A stretch of 7,478 bases of DNA from Gemmatimonas phototrophica. Lineage in GTDB: Bacteria; Gemmatimonadota; Gemmatimonadetes; Gemmatimonadales; Gemmatimonadaceae. The stretch lies in assembly GCA_945870175.1 (NCBI GenBank), contig CAMBRJ010000135.1, positions 1-7,478 on the forward strand. The letters run 5' to 3'. The translations under genes and the position numbers were made by a program. Every line of letters starts with the position of its first letter. The first letter of the stretch is position 1. Below are positions 1 to 6,419 of the stretch, piece after piece. The notes below the pieces were generated by a model. It saw only the letters and a list, made by a program, of their open reading frames with translations. It did not search any database and had not been told where the DNA came from.

Positions 1-2588
1 GCGCTCAAATAGAAGTCCGTCCGCCACCGCTTCAGCGGATACAACCCGCGCGAGAAGTCCACGCGAATCAATCCATCCAGCACGCCGAAGCCCACGCCCG
101 CACCACGCTGCGGCTGCACCTTCGCGAACGCCTCTCGGCTTCCCGCCCAACCGATATCAAAGAATCCCACGGGCCGGAAGACGCCTTGCTTGGTTCCCGC
201 TTCCGCTCGCGCCAGCCAGAACGCATCGCCATCCTGCGTGACCGCGATCTGTCCGCGCACCGTCCGCACACCGCCCACGAACCAGCCGCGCTGACGCGGC
301 ACGTCGCCGAGTGAACTGCCGATCGCGCCGGTCAACGCCGTGGAGAATCGCGACACCGGGCGCGTAATCGTGCCTTCCACCGACGCCCGCGCATACTGAA
401 AGGTCCCCGTGCCCGCCTCGCCATTCAGCACCGTCGTCACGCGCAGCCCCTGCGGGCGCTCCAGCAACACCCGCGAATACAGCCCCGACACACCGGTCAC
501 GCTCAACCCTTCGGATTCGATATTCTGGCGGAATCGGCGGTCGGCGATGAGCTTCGCCAGCGAGAAGGTGTTCACCACATTGGTGTCGCCGGCCGTCCAC
601 TGCTTCTCGATGAACAGCTTGTACTCCAGCGCACCACGACGACGCTCGCGACGCTCACTCAACTCGGCGCCCGTCGTGCGGTAATAGAACCCTTCGTCGC
701 GCCCGTAGATGAACGCCGGCAAACTCGGACCGAGGCTCAGTCCCCCGCCCCACTCGGGGTTGGTGGCCGCCAGGCGATGATACACGGTCGCCGTCACCGA
801 ACGTGCGCCGTTACTGCGCGCCAGACTCAGCTCACCGTTCGCGTGCAGATCGGCGTGTCCGATGCGCCCCACCGCGTTCAGCGTGTAGCCCGCACCTAGC
901 ACCTGCGACACGTGCACGCCGGCCGAGAGTCCCTCCACGCGGTTGAAGCGCAACAGGTCGGAGCCCACGCGAACGGTCGGCATCTGCGGCATCCAACCGG
1001 GCTGCAACGACAAGTCGAGCGCCGACAAGAGCGCGTCGCGGGCCTTGAGGTCGAACAACTCCTCGTCCGACACCGCCGCCGGTGGCAGCGCCGGCGAGTT
1101 CGCGAGCTTCGCGGCATCGCACGGCATGTCGTAGGCAATCCGTAACGCGCCGTCGTAGCGCGACTCCACCCGCGTGTAGGTGGAATCCTTCTGACACAGG
1201 CGATATCGCGTGCGCGCCGACGCCGACATCTTCGTGGTGTCCGGTGGCGTGGCCTTCCCCGCGTTGCCGCCGCCACCGACCGTGATGTTCACGTCGCTCC
1301 CACCAGTCACCACGGTGGTGTCACGCGCCGTGGTGTCACGCGCCGCACCGCTCCATCGCGCCGCGGGAATGGCGGCCAGCGAGAAGTCGCCGTTCACGTC
1401 TTCGTACGTGAATTTCTCATCGATGCTGAACGGCGTGCGTACAAAGCCCAGCTGCATCGACGCCGTGGCGCTGTTGGCGCGCGGCAACCAGAACTTGCCC
1501 TGATACAAGCCGTATTCCACCGAGATGGCGTCGAGTTTGGCCTTGGCCGGACGAAACGTCGCCTTCGCCCACGCCGGCGGATCTTCGTCGTTGCCGGTGT
1601 TGTTGGCCCGCGCCGTCACTTGCGGCGCCCGCATGATCGAGTCCTTCACATACACGTCACGCGGCATCCGCACCCGTGCAATCGAATCGCGCAAGCGATC
1701 GGCTTCGCGGTTCACCTGCTTGTCCGCTTCACTCTCCTCCGACGCGACATCCCAGATCTCGAGATCCACCGCCAATCGGTACGCCGCGCGCACCAGCTGA
1801 CCACCGTCACGATCGAACCAGAACGAGCCTACGAACACCCGCCAGTCGGGCCGACGCGCCGTGATGCGCAACTCGCGCAACTTGATCACGCGGCCACCAT
1901 CGAGCCTGATGTCCACCGAGTCGCCCGTGGCATACGTGTAGTACGTCTCCGCGCCGTTCGCGAGCGGATGAATGACCTCACGCTCGTCGATGTCGCTCTT
2001 CACCACGCCGAAGTTGCTGCTCGGAAACCAGAGCGACTCGCGTCCGGGAAAGTACGGAATGGAAATGGCACTACTGAAATCACCGCTCGCACTCGACGCC
2101 ATGGGCACCGTCACGCGCGATCCGATCGGCCGCACCCGCACGCCCACATCCCGACGCCACGAGATCTCGGCCACGTTGTCCCCACGGAACAGCAGCTTCT
2201 CGAGCCCTAACCGCTTGGCGCCCAGGCCCATCGAAATGCGCTGTGTGGCGGTGGCCTTGTAGGCTGTCAGCGCGCTATCCTGCCGCACGCGGGCCTCGCG
2301 GGCCCGCAGCAAAATGCGCTTCGCCTCGGGATCGCTAAAGGCGGTGGCACTGGCCGAGTCGGCCCGCAGGCGCCGCACGACGCTGTCGGGCGAGAGCTGC
2401 CGGCGCGCCATGGAGCGGGCGTCGCGGGTGGCCTCGCGCGCCACGACCCGCTCCTCGGCCGTCAGCGTATCGCGTTTGACCGGCGGCTTGGGTCGCGCCT
2501 GTCCGAACAGCGCCTCGGGACACGCGGCGGAGATCAGGCTCATCACCCCAACCAGAGCGACCACACGGAGCGAATTCGGAGAGCGCAT
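1..2588 (-). CDS. Outer-membrane beta-barrel protein, DUF5686/Omp85-like (3' end cut by window edge)
   Basis: An uninterrupted reading frame of 862 codons runs off the left edge. The start at 2588 gives an N-terminus with two arginines, a hydrophobic stretch (about residues 9-22) and a probable signal peptidase I site after FGQA (residue 31). An in-frame ATG at 2621 would add 11 residues, and neither start has a Shine-Dalgarno sequence. Residues about 90-300 look like a periplasmic domain rich in beta strands. A Gly/Thr-rich linker follows around 415-460. The second half looks like a barrel: RFNRVEGLSAG at about 547 resembles the DUF5686 barrel entry, and VRG at 777-779 resembles the VRGF/Y motif of Omp85 proteins. 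It is followed by a GFFDIGWAG strand and an RVDFSRGLYPL segment like the BamA C-terminus, so only a few residues are probably missing. Role unknown: insertion, secretion or transport at the outer membrane are all possible. The barrel call is fairly secure; the family name is tentative. Confidence 0.7.
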   Translation of the reverse strand, partial: MRSPNSLRVVALVGVMSLISAACPEALFGQARPKPPVKRDTLTAEERVVAREATRDARSMARRQLSPDSVVRRLRADSASATAFSDPEAKRILLRAREARVRQDSALTAYKATATQRISMGLGAKRLGLEKLLFRGDNVAEISWRRDVGVRVRPIGSRVTVPMASSASGDFSSAISIPYFPGRESLWFPSSNFGVVKSDIDEREVIHPLANGAETYYTYATGDSVDIRLDGGRVIKLRELRITARRPDWRVFVGSFWFDRDGGQLVRAAYRLAVDLEIWDVASEESEADKQVNREADRLRDSIARVRMPRDVYVKDSIMRAPQVTARANNTGNDEDPPAWAKATFRPAKAKLDAISVEYGLYQGKFWLPRANSATASMQLGFVRTPFSIDEKFTYEDVNGDFSLAAIPAARWSGAARDTTARDTTVVTGGSDVNITVGGGGNAGKATPPDTTKMSASARTRYRLCQKDSTYTRVESRYDGALRIAYDMPCDAAKLANSPALPPAAVSDEELFDLKARDALLSALDLSLQPGWMPQMPTVRVGSDLLRFNRVEGLSAGVHVSQVLGAGYTLNAVGRIGHADLHANGELSLARSNGARSVTATVYHRLAATNPEWGGGLSLGPSLPAFIYGRDEGFYYRTTGAELSERRERRRGALEYKLFIEKQWTAGDTNVVNTFSLAKLIADRRFRQNIESEGLSVTGVSGLYSRVLLERPQGLRVTTVLNGEAGTGTFQYARASVEGTITRPVSRFSTALTGAIGSSLGDVPRQRGWFVGGVRTVRGQIAVTQDGDAFWLARAEAGTKQGVFRPVGFFDIGWAGSREAFAKVQPQRGAGVGFGVLDGLIRVDFSRGLYPLKRWRTDFYLS
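1315..1344. repeat. 15-bp perfect tandem duplication inside the barrel-protein gene
   Basis: The unit GTGGTGTCACGCGCC occurs twice in a row (1315-1329 and 1330-1344). Read on the minus strand it keeps the frame and encodes ARDTT twice, at about residues 415-425 of the outer-membrane protein. It opens a low-complexity Gly/Thr/Asp-rich linker between the N-terminal domain and the barrel. Such an in-frame repeat could vary in copy number between strains without breaking the gene. Confidence 0.85.
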
Positions 2589-2776
2589 GAACCGGGGAAC
2601 GGGACCAGACGGGGACTTCATGACCAAAACGACGGTCTTGGTGAATATACGGGGCTCCCGACCGAGCGGTTTCTCCGTGGGATACGTAATTTCGTGGCTC
2701 GCCTGTGTTGCCCTGTTCGCTGCGGGCAACCAACGAGACCCGTTTTGCGATTCGCCGACCACCTTGGGAGTCCGCC
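2589..2776. promoter_or_regulatory. Divergent intergenic region; promoters expected but not identified
   Basis: These 188 bases separate two genes that point away from each other, so both promoters should lie here. A minus-strand TATATT (about 2643-2648) could be a -10 element for the barrel gene, but I see no good -35 element at the right distance. No convincing sigma-70 pair is visible for the rightward gene either. A small inverted repeat, GTTGCCC (2707-2713) and GGGCAAC (2724-2730) with a 10-base spacer, lies in the leader about 47 bases before the hydrolase start. It could be an operator half-site pair, an mRNA hairpin, or chance. No functional assignment is made. Confidence 0.35.
2766..2770 (+). 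promoter_or_regulatory. Ribosome binding site that fixes the GTG start of the secreted amidohydrolase
   Basis: GGGAG at 2766-2770 sits six bases before a GTG at 2777. This spacing supports GTG 2777 over the in-frame GTG at 2705, which has no such site. The 2705 start would also put 24 extra residues, several of them charged, ahead of the signal peptide. Confidence 0.7.
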
Positions 2777-4495
2777 GTGCATCCAACCCGCTTTCGCGCG
2801 TGTTTTCGCTCCACCCGTTCCCTGATCGCCGGCCTCACGGCGCTGGCCGCCGTACCGGCGTCCGCCCCCGCGCTGCTGGCGCAGGCCGCGACCCCGCCGG
2901 CCGCGGCGACGACGCCGGCCGCGCCCGTTGACCCCCGTCTCGAGAAGCTCAAGGCCGAGGCGCTCGTGATGGTCGAGTCCCGCGCCAAGCAGGTCCAGGA
3001 GATCGTGGATATGCTCTTCTCGTTCCAGGAGCTGGGCTTCCAGGAATTCGAGTCGCAGCGCTACATCACCACGCTGCTGGCCAAGGAAGGCTTCACCATC
3101 GAGAAGGGCGTGGCGGGCATGCCGTCGTCGTGGACGGCCAAGTGGAGCAACGGCACCGGCAAGCCGGAGATCTCGCTTGGCTCCGACGTGGACGGCATTC
3201 CGCAGGCCAGCAACAAGCCGGGCGTGGGCTACCGCGATCCGATGGTGAGCGGCGGCCCAGGACATGGCGAAGGACATAACGCCGGTCAGGCCGTGAACAT
3301 CGTGGCGTCGATCGTGGTGAAGCAGCTCATGCAGCGCGACAAGATCAACGGCACGCTGCTGCTGTGGCCGGGTATCGCCGAAGAGCAGATGGCGGGCAAG
3401 GCGTTTCTGGTGCGCTCGGGGCTGTTCAAGAACACCGACGTCACGCTGTTCACGCACGTCGGCAACGACCTCGGCGTGTCGTGGGGCGCCAGCGGTTCGA
3501 GCGCGTTGCTCTCGGCCGAATTCCGCTTCCGTGGCTCCAGCGCGCACGCGGCCGGTGCGCCGTGGAGCGGCAAGAGCGCGCTCGACGCGGTCATGCTGAT
3601 GGCGCAGGGCTGGGAGTACAAGCGCGAACATCTGCGGTTGCAGCAGCGCTCGCACTACGTGATCAAGGACGGTGGCGATCAGCCGAACGTGGTGCCCAGC
3701 ACGGCGAGCATCTGGTTCTACTTCCGCGAGCAGGACTATCCGCGCACCATGGCGCTGTTTGAAGTGGGCAAGAAGGTCGCCGAAGGCGCCGCCATGATGA
3801 CGGACACCAAGCTCGACACGATCGCCATTCTGGGTTCGGGCTGGTCGGCGCACTTCAGCAAGCCGATCGCGGAGGCGATGCACGCCAACGTGCAGACGGT
3901 CGGCATGCCGAAGTGGGACGACAAGGACCAGACGCTGGCGAAGGGCATTCAGAAGGAGCTCGGCTCCCCCGACTTCGGCTTGTCGGAGCAGGTGAACAAG
4001 CAGCTGCGTGGCGCGGAAACGCCGCAGAACTGGATGGGTGGTGGTTCCGACGATATCGGTGACATCGCGTGGAACGTGCCCACGATCACGCTGCGCTTCC
4101 CGTCGAACATTCCGGGACTGCCCGGGCACAACTGGGCCAACGCGATCTCGATGGCGACGCCCATCGCCCACAAGGGCGCGCTGGCCGGCGCCAAGGTGCA
4201 GGCGCTCACGATGCTCGACATCATGATGACGCCGAAGGTCGTGGCGGATGCGTGGGATTACTTCAAGAACGTGCAGACGAAAGACACGAAGTACACGCCG
4301 TTCATCCGACCGCAGGACACGCCGCCGACGTACCTGAACGCCGACATCATGGCGCGCTACAAGACGCAGCTGCAGAAGTTCTACTACGATCCCACGAAGT
4401 TCAAAACGTATCTTGAACAGCTGGGGATCGAGTATCCGACGGTGCGAGCGCAGGTGGTGGCACCGAAGGGTGAGGACGGACGGAACAAGCAGTAA
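2777..4495 (+). CDS. Secreted M20-family (AbgB-like) metal-dependent amidohydrolase
   Basis: The protein has 572 residues counted from GTG 2777. A Sec signal peptide is visible: basic residues up to about 15, a hydrophobic core around 16-30, and likely cleavage after LLAQA. The rest has the M20 peptidase layout with M20D/AbgB flavour. Visible motifs are SDVDGIP (D137, D139), GHGEGHN (H163, E165, H167), AEE (E202 as probable general base, E203 as metal ligand), THV (H227), SSAHAAG (H257, dimerisation domain) and GLPGHNW (H451, last metal ligand). By family knowledge it would hydrolyse an amide bond of an N-acyl amino acid, aminoacyl conjugate or short peptide with two bound metal ions. Unusually, Glu165 stands where M20D enzymes carry a metal-binding Cys. 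At 572 residues it is longer than the typical 400-480, from the signal peptide and a C-terminal tail of roughly 90 residues containing aromatic and Lys-rich helices. The compartment is probably the periplasm. The true substrate is unknown. Confidence 0.88.
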   Translation: MHPTRFRACFRSTRSLIAGLTALAAVPASAPALLAQAATPPAAATTPAAPVDPRLEKLKAEALVMVESRAKQVQEIVDMLFSFQELGFQEFESQRYITTLLAKEGFTIEKGVAGMPSSWTAKWSNGTGKPEISLGSDVDGIPQASNKPGVGYRDPMVSGGPGHGEGHNAGQAVNIVASIVVKQLMQRDKINGTLLLWPGIAEEQMAGKAFLVRSGLFKNTDVTLFTHVGNDLGVSWGASGSSALLSAEFRFRGSSAHAAGAPWSGKSALDAVMLMAQGWEYKREHLRLQQRSHYVIKDGGDQPNVVPSTASIWFYFREQDYPRTMALFEVGKKVAEGAAMMTDTKLDTIAILGSGWSAHFSKPIAEAMHANVQTVGMPKWDDKDQTLAKGIQKELGSPDFGLSEQVNKQLRGAETPQNWMGGGSDDIGDIAWNVPTITLRFPSNIPGLPGHNWANAISMATPIAHKGALAGAKVQALTMLDIMMTPKVVADAWDYFKNVQTKDTKYTPFIRPQDTPPTYLNADIMARYKTQLQKFYYDPTKFKTYLEQLGIEYPTVRAQVVAPKGEDGRNKQ

Positions 4496-4519
4496 GGGGA
4501 CATGCGCTGCGACATGCCG

Positions 4520-4574
4520 AACGCAGAGCGGGCCGGCCATACGTCAGGTGACGTACGGCCGGCCCGCCTGCGTT
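4520..4574. terminator. Near-perfect palindrome, likely bidirectional terminator between convergent genes
   Basis: The arms 4520-4546 and 4549-4574 pair along their whole length: 25 Watson-Crick pairs, one A-C mismatch (4539/4556), one bulged A (4527) and a two-base centre (GG, 4547-4548). It lies 24 bases after the stop of the rightward amidohydrolase and 19 bases after the stop of the leftward 133-residue gene, where a shared terminator is expected. In the minus-strand transcript the mismatch becomes a G-U wobble, so that RNA hairpin is slightly better. There is no clear U-tract on either side, so it is not a textbook intrinsic terminator; it may act with Rho or protect 3' ends. Confidence 0.7.
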
Positions 4575-4593
4575 GCGTCGCGCGCGCCGCCTA

Positions 4594-4995
4594 CTACTTG
4601 GTGTTCGCGGCCTTGAAGCGCGCGCGAATCTGCAGCAGTTCGTCGCTGTGCGCCACATTCTTCTTGGTGGCATCCTCGAGCAGCTTCAGGATGACGAGGT
4701 TATCCTCGACCATCGTGGGCGTGCCGCTCAGGTGTACGCCGAAGCCGAAATGCTCGCCCGGCACCAGCACCATCTCTTCGTGCAACACAACGTCAGCCGT
4801 GCCGTCGGCGATGCGCACGGCCACGAACTTCTTGCCGGCCTTCTCCATGAAGGAGATACGCAGACCGTTCACCCCGTCCGGCCACGGCGCGTACTCGTGC
4901 TGCTGGCCATCGCTGCCCTCGAAGGACGTCGTGGCGGAGGTCAGCTTCGGGAAATTCGTTTCGAAGCCGCCGGCGTAGCGAAAGGCGTGTCGCAT
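4594..4995 (-). CDS. Hypothetical protein, 133 residues, small soluble domain
   Basis: I do not recognise the family. The start ATG at 4995 is preceded by AAGGA eight bases upstream, which is the best ribosome binding site in the window. The frame stays open upstream to 5607, but that extension overlaps the permease gene and is not needed. There is no signal peptide and no membrane segment, so the protein is probably cytoplasmic. Residues 1-105 look like alternating beta strands with many Gly, Phe and Val (for example GLRISFMEKAGKKFVAVRI at about 44-62 and FGFGVHLSG at 83-91). Residues about 106-131 look helical and charged. One sandwich or barrel-like domain with a C-terminal helix is plausible. 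It lies 92 bases downstream of the permease on the same strand, and could be read from that operon or from its own promoter. Function unknown. Confidence 0.75.
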   Translation of the reverse strand: MRHAFRYAGGFETNFPKLTSATTSFEGSDGQQHEYAPWPDGVNGLRISFMEKAGKKFVAVRIADGTADVVLHEEMVLVPGEHFGFGVHLSGTPTMVEDNLVILKLLEDATKKNVAHSDELLQIRARFKAANTK

Positions 4996-5003
4996 TCGTG
5001 AAG

Positions 5004-5008
5004 TCCTT
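5004..5008 (-). promoter_or_regulatory. Ribosome binding site of the 133-residue gene
   Basis: On the minus strand this reads AAGGA, eight bases before the ATG at 4995. It supports that start over longer in-frame alternatives that would overlap the permease gene. Confidence 0.75.
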
Positions 5009-5052
5009 GTGCGTGAATAGCAGAGAAAGTGGAGTGGTCGGTTGAATATCGC

Positions 5053-5067
5053 ACGGGTGAGGCCCGT
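5053..5067 (-). terminator. Weak stem-loop after the permease gene
   Basis: ACGGG (5053-5057) and CCCGT (5063-5067) form a perfect five-base stem with a five-base loop, 21-35 bases beyond the permease stop. There is no T-rich tail in the minus-strand direction. It may be a weak or attenuating terminator that lets some transcripts continue into the 133-residue gene, or a chance match in GC-rich DNA. Confidence 0.25.
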
Positions 5068-5087
5068 TGGCGAATCAGCCCGCGCAC

Positions 5088-6419
5088 TCAGGAGGTCGAG
5101 CTCCTGGCCGCCGTCCGCCGTGCCGTCATCTGACGCGCCCGCATAATGCGCAGGTACAGGCCGCCCGAGAAGAAGACCAGGGCGCTGAGCCCCAGCAGCT
5201 CTTCCCGGGAGAGGTTGGTGAGCACCCAGACGCACACGGTCGCCCCCAGCACCGGGACGAGCGGTCCTCCGGGGATGACGAACGGGGCGTCGGCGGTCTG
5301 CACGCCGCGCTGCCGCAGTCGCAACACGGCGAGACAGACGCCGACGTCCACCAGCAGGACCGACGCCGTGCCCAGAATGGCCAGCGACTTGAAGGCCCCC
5401 AGCACGGCCAGCGCGCAGGCGATCGCCGCGAACACCAGAATGGCCACATACGGCGTCTGGAACCGCGGATGCACCCTGGCCAGCGGCGCGGGAAGCAGGC
5501 CGCCCTTGGCCGCGGCATAGAGGCAGCGCGGCGACACCAGCAAGTCGCCGTTCACATTGGCGAAGATCGACAGCGACACCGCCCCCAACAGCAGGGTGCG
5601 CCCCCACGGGCCCAGAAGCTTTTCGGCCGTCGCCGCCAGCGGTGTGACCGTCTGCTGCGGCAACTCGGCACCCAGCACCCCCTCGGCCACCAACTGCAAC
5701 CCGAAGTACAACCCGACCACCGTGGCCACGCCCATGAGCAGTCCGAGGGGCACGGTGCGACTGGGGTCGCGCAGTTCCCCACTAGTCGACAGCGAGGCCT
5801 CGCCGCCGACGAAGGCGAACATCAGCAACAGCACCCCGCTGCCAAGCGTGGACGCGCTGGGCATGCTGGTGGGGATGAGATGTGAGAGGTCGACGTGCGG
5901 AAGGCCGACCACCAGCAGTAGCAGCAACGGCAGCAGCTTGAGCACGGTGAGCACGACCACCAGTCGGGCGCCGATTTTTACACCCATGATGTTCACGCCG
6001 GCCATGAACCCGAAGAGCGCGATCAGCACCGCGGCTCGTGGCACGGGCTGCGCCAGGATCGGCGCGGCCGTGGCGAGGGCACTGACCAGCACATCGGCCA
6101 GGGCTGCATCGGCGCATGCGGCGAAACCGAACCACATCAGGTTGGCGGCGATGAATCCAACAAAGGGACCGAAGGCGGCTTCCACGTAGGCGTACGCCCC
6201 GCCGCTTTCGTGCACGCGACTGCCCACTTCGGCAAAGCACAGGAAGATGAGAATCACCAGCACGGCACAGATCGCATAGCCGAGCGCGGTGGCGCTGCCG
6301 AGGGTGGCGGCCACGAGACCGGGCACCGCGAAGATGCCGGCGCCGATGATGCTGTTGGCGAAGATGAGGGCGAGCGTGCCCGGACCGAGCACGCGGCGCA
6401 GCGCGCCGCTGTCCGTCAT
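5088..6419 (-). CDS. APC-superfamily amino-acid permease
   Basis: The protein has 443 residues, a normal length for the family, with about 12 hydrophobic segments starting near residues 14, 43, 84, 129, 153, 193, 224, 275, 323, 345, 387 and 408. Family marks are visible. GAGIF at 26-30 is the broken helix 1 that binds the substrate backbone. AFVGGEA at 202-208 is the helix 6 motif, with E207. The stretch 296-324 (SPRCLYAAAKGGLLP, then HPRFQTPYVA) is the typical helix 8 region and following loop. It sits in the inner membrane and should import an amino acid or related compound with H+ or Na+, or exchange it; the substrate cannot be read from sequence. The ATG at 6419 overlaps the stop of the upstream hydrolase (ATGA) and has no Shine-Dalgarno sequence, so translation is probably coupled. 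The C-terminal tail (about 426-443) is rich in Arg and Ser and likely cytoplasmic. Confidence 0.93.
   Translation of the reverse strand: MTDSGALRRVLGPGTLALIFANSIIGAGIFAVPGLVAATLGSATALGYAICAVLVILIFLCFAEVGSRVHESGGAYAYVEAAFGPFVGFIAANLMWFGFAACADAALADVLVSALATAAPILAQPVPRAAVLIALFGFMAGVNIMGVKIGARLVVVLTVLKLLPLLLLLVVGLPHVDLSHLIPTSMPSASTLGSGVLLLMFAFVGGEASLSTSGELRDPSRTVPLGLLMGVATVVGLYFGLQLVAEGVLGAELPQQTVTPLAATAEKLLGPWGRTLLLGAVSLSIFANVNGDLLVSPRCLYAAAKGGLLPAPLARVHPRFQTPYVAILVFAAIACALAVLGAFKSLAILGTASVLLVDVGVCLAVLRLRQRGVQTADAPFVIPGGPLVPVLGATVCVWVLTNLSREELLGLSALVFFSGGLYLRIMRARQMTARRTAARSSTS

Noticed and set aside
1620..2210. A 196-codon plus-strand frame opposite the barrel-protein gene.
   Set aside because: Its composition (Arg, His, Pro) is typical of an antisense shadow, and the minus-strand frame is continuous with recognisable features.
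2586..2654. Possible lipoprotein signal (SAAC, Cys23) in the barrel protein.
   Set aside because: Serine at the -3 position is a poor lipobox, and a signal peptidase I site after FGQA fits an outer-membrane barrel better.
2705..2776. Earlier in-frame GTG start for the secreted amidohydrolase.
   Set aside because: It has no Shine-Dalgarno sequence and would bury the signal peptide behind 24 residues; GTG 2777 has GGGAG at good spacing.
2335..2988. A minus-strand frame spanning the intergenic region and the start of both flanking genes.
   Set aside because: It overlaps two well supported genes and encodes Arg/Ala/Gly-rich sequence without any family feature.
2618..4540. A 640-codon open frame on the minus strand, opposite the secreted amidohydrolase.
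   Set aside because: Its product is rich in Arg, His and Leu, with no domain or plausible fold. Such antisense frames are common in GC-rich genes with strong third-position GC. The plus-strand gene has all its catalytic motifs and a signal peptide.
4996..5607. Upstream extension of the 133-residue protein to a 337-residue frame.
   Set aside because: The extra part overlaps the permease gene in another frame, is Gly/Arg/Ala-rich, and is made unnecessary by the ribosome binding site at 5004-5008.
5067..5885. A 272-codon plus-strand frame opposite the permease.
   Set aside because: It is a low-complexity Gln/Arg/His/Gly-rich shadow of the permease codons, with no start context.
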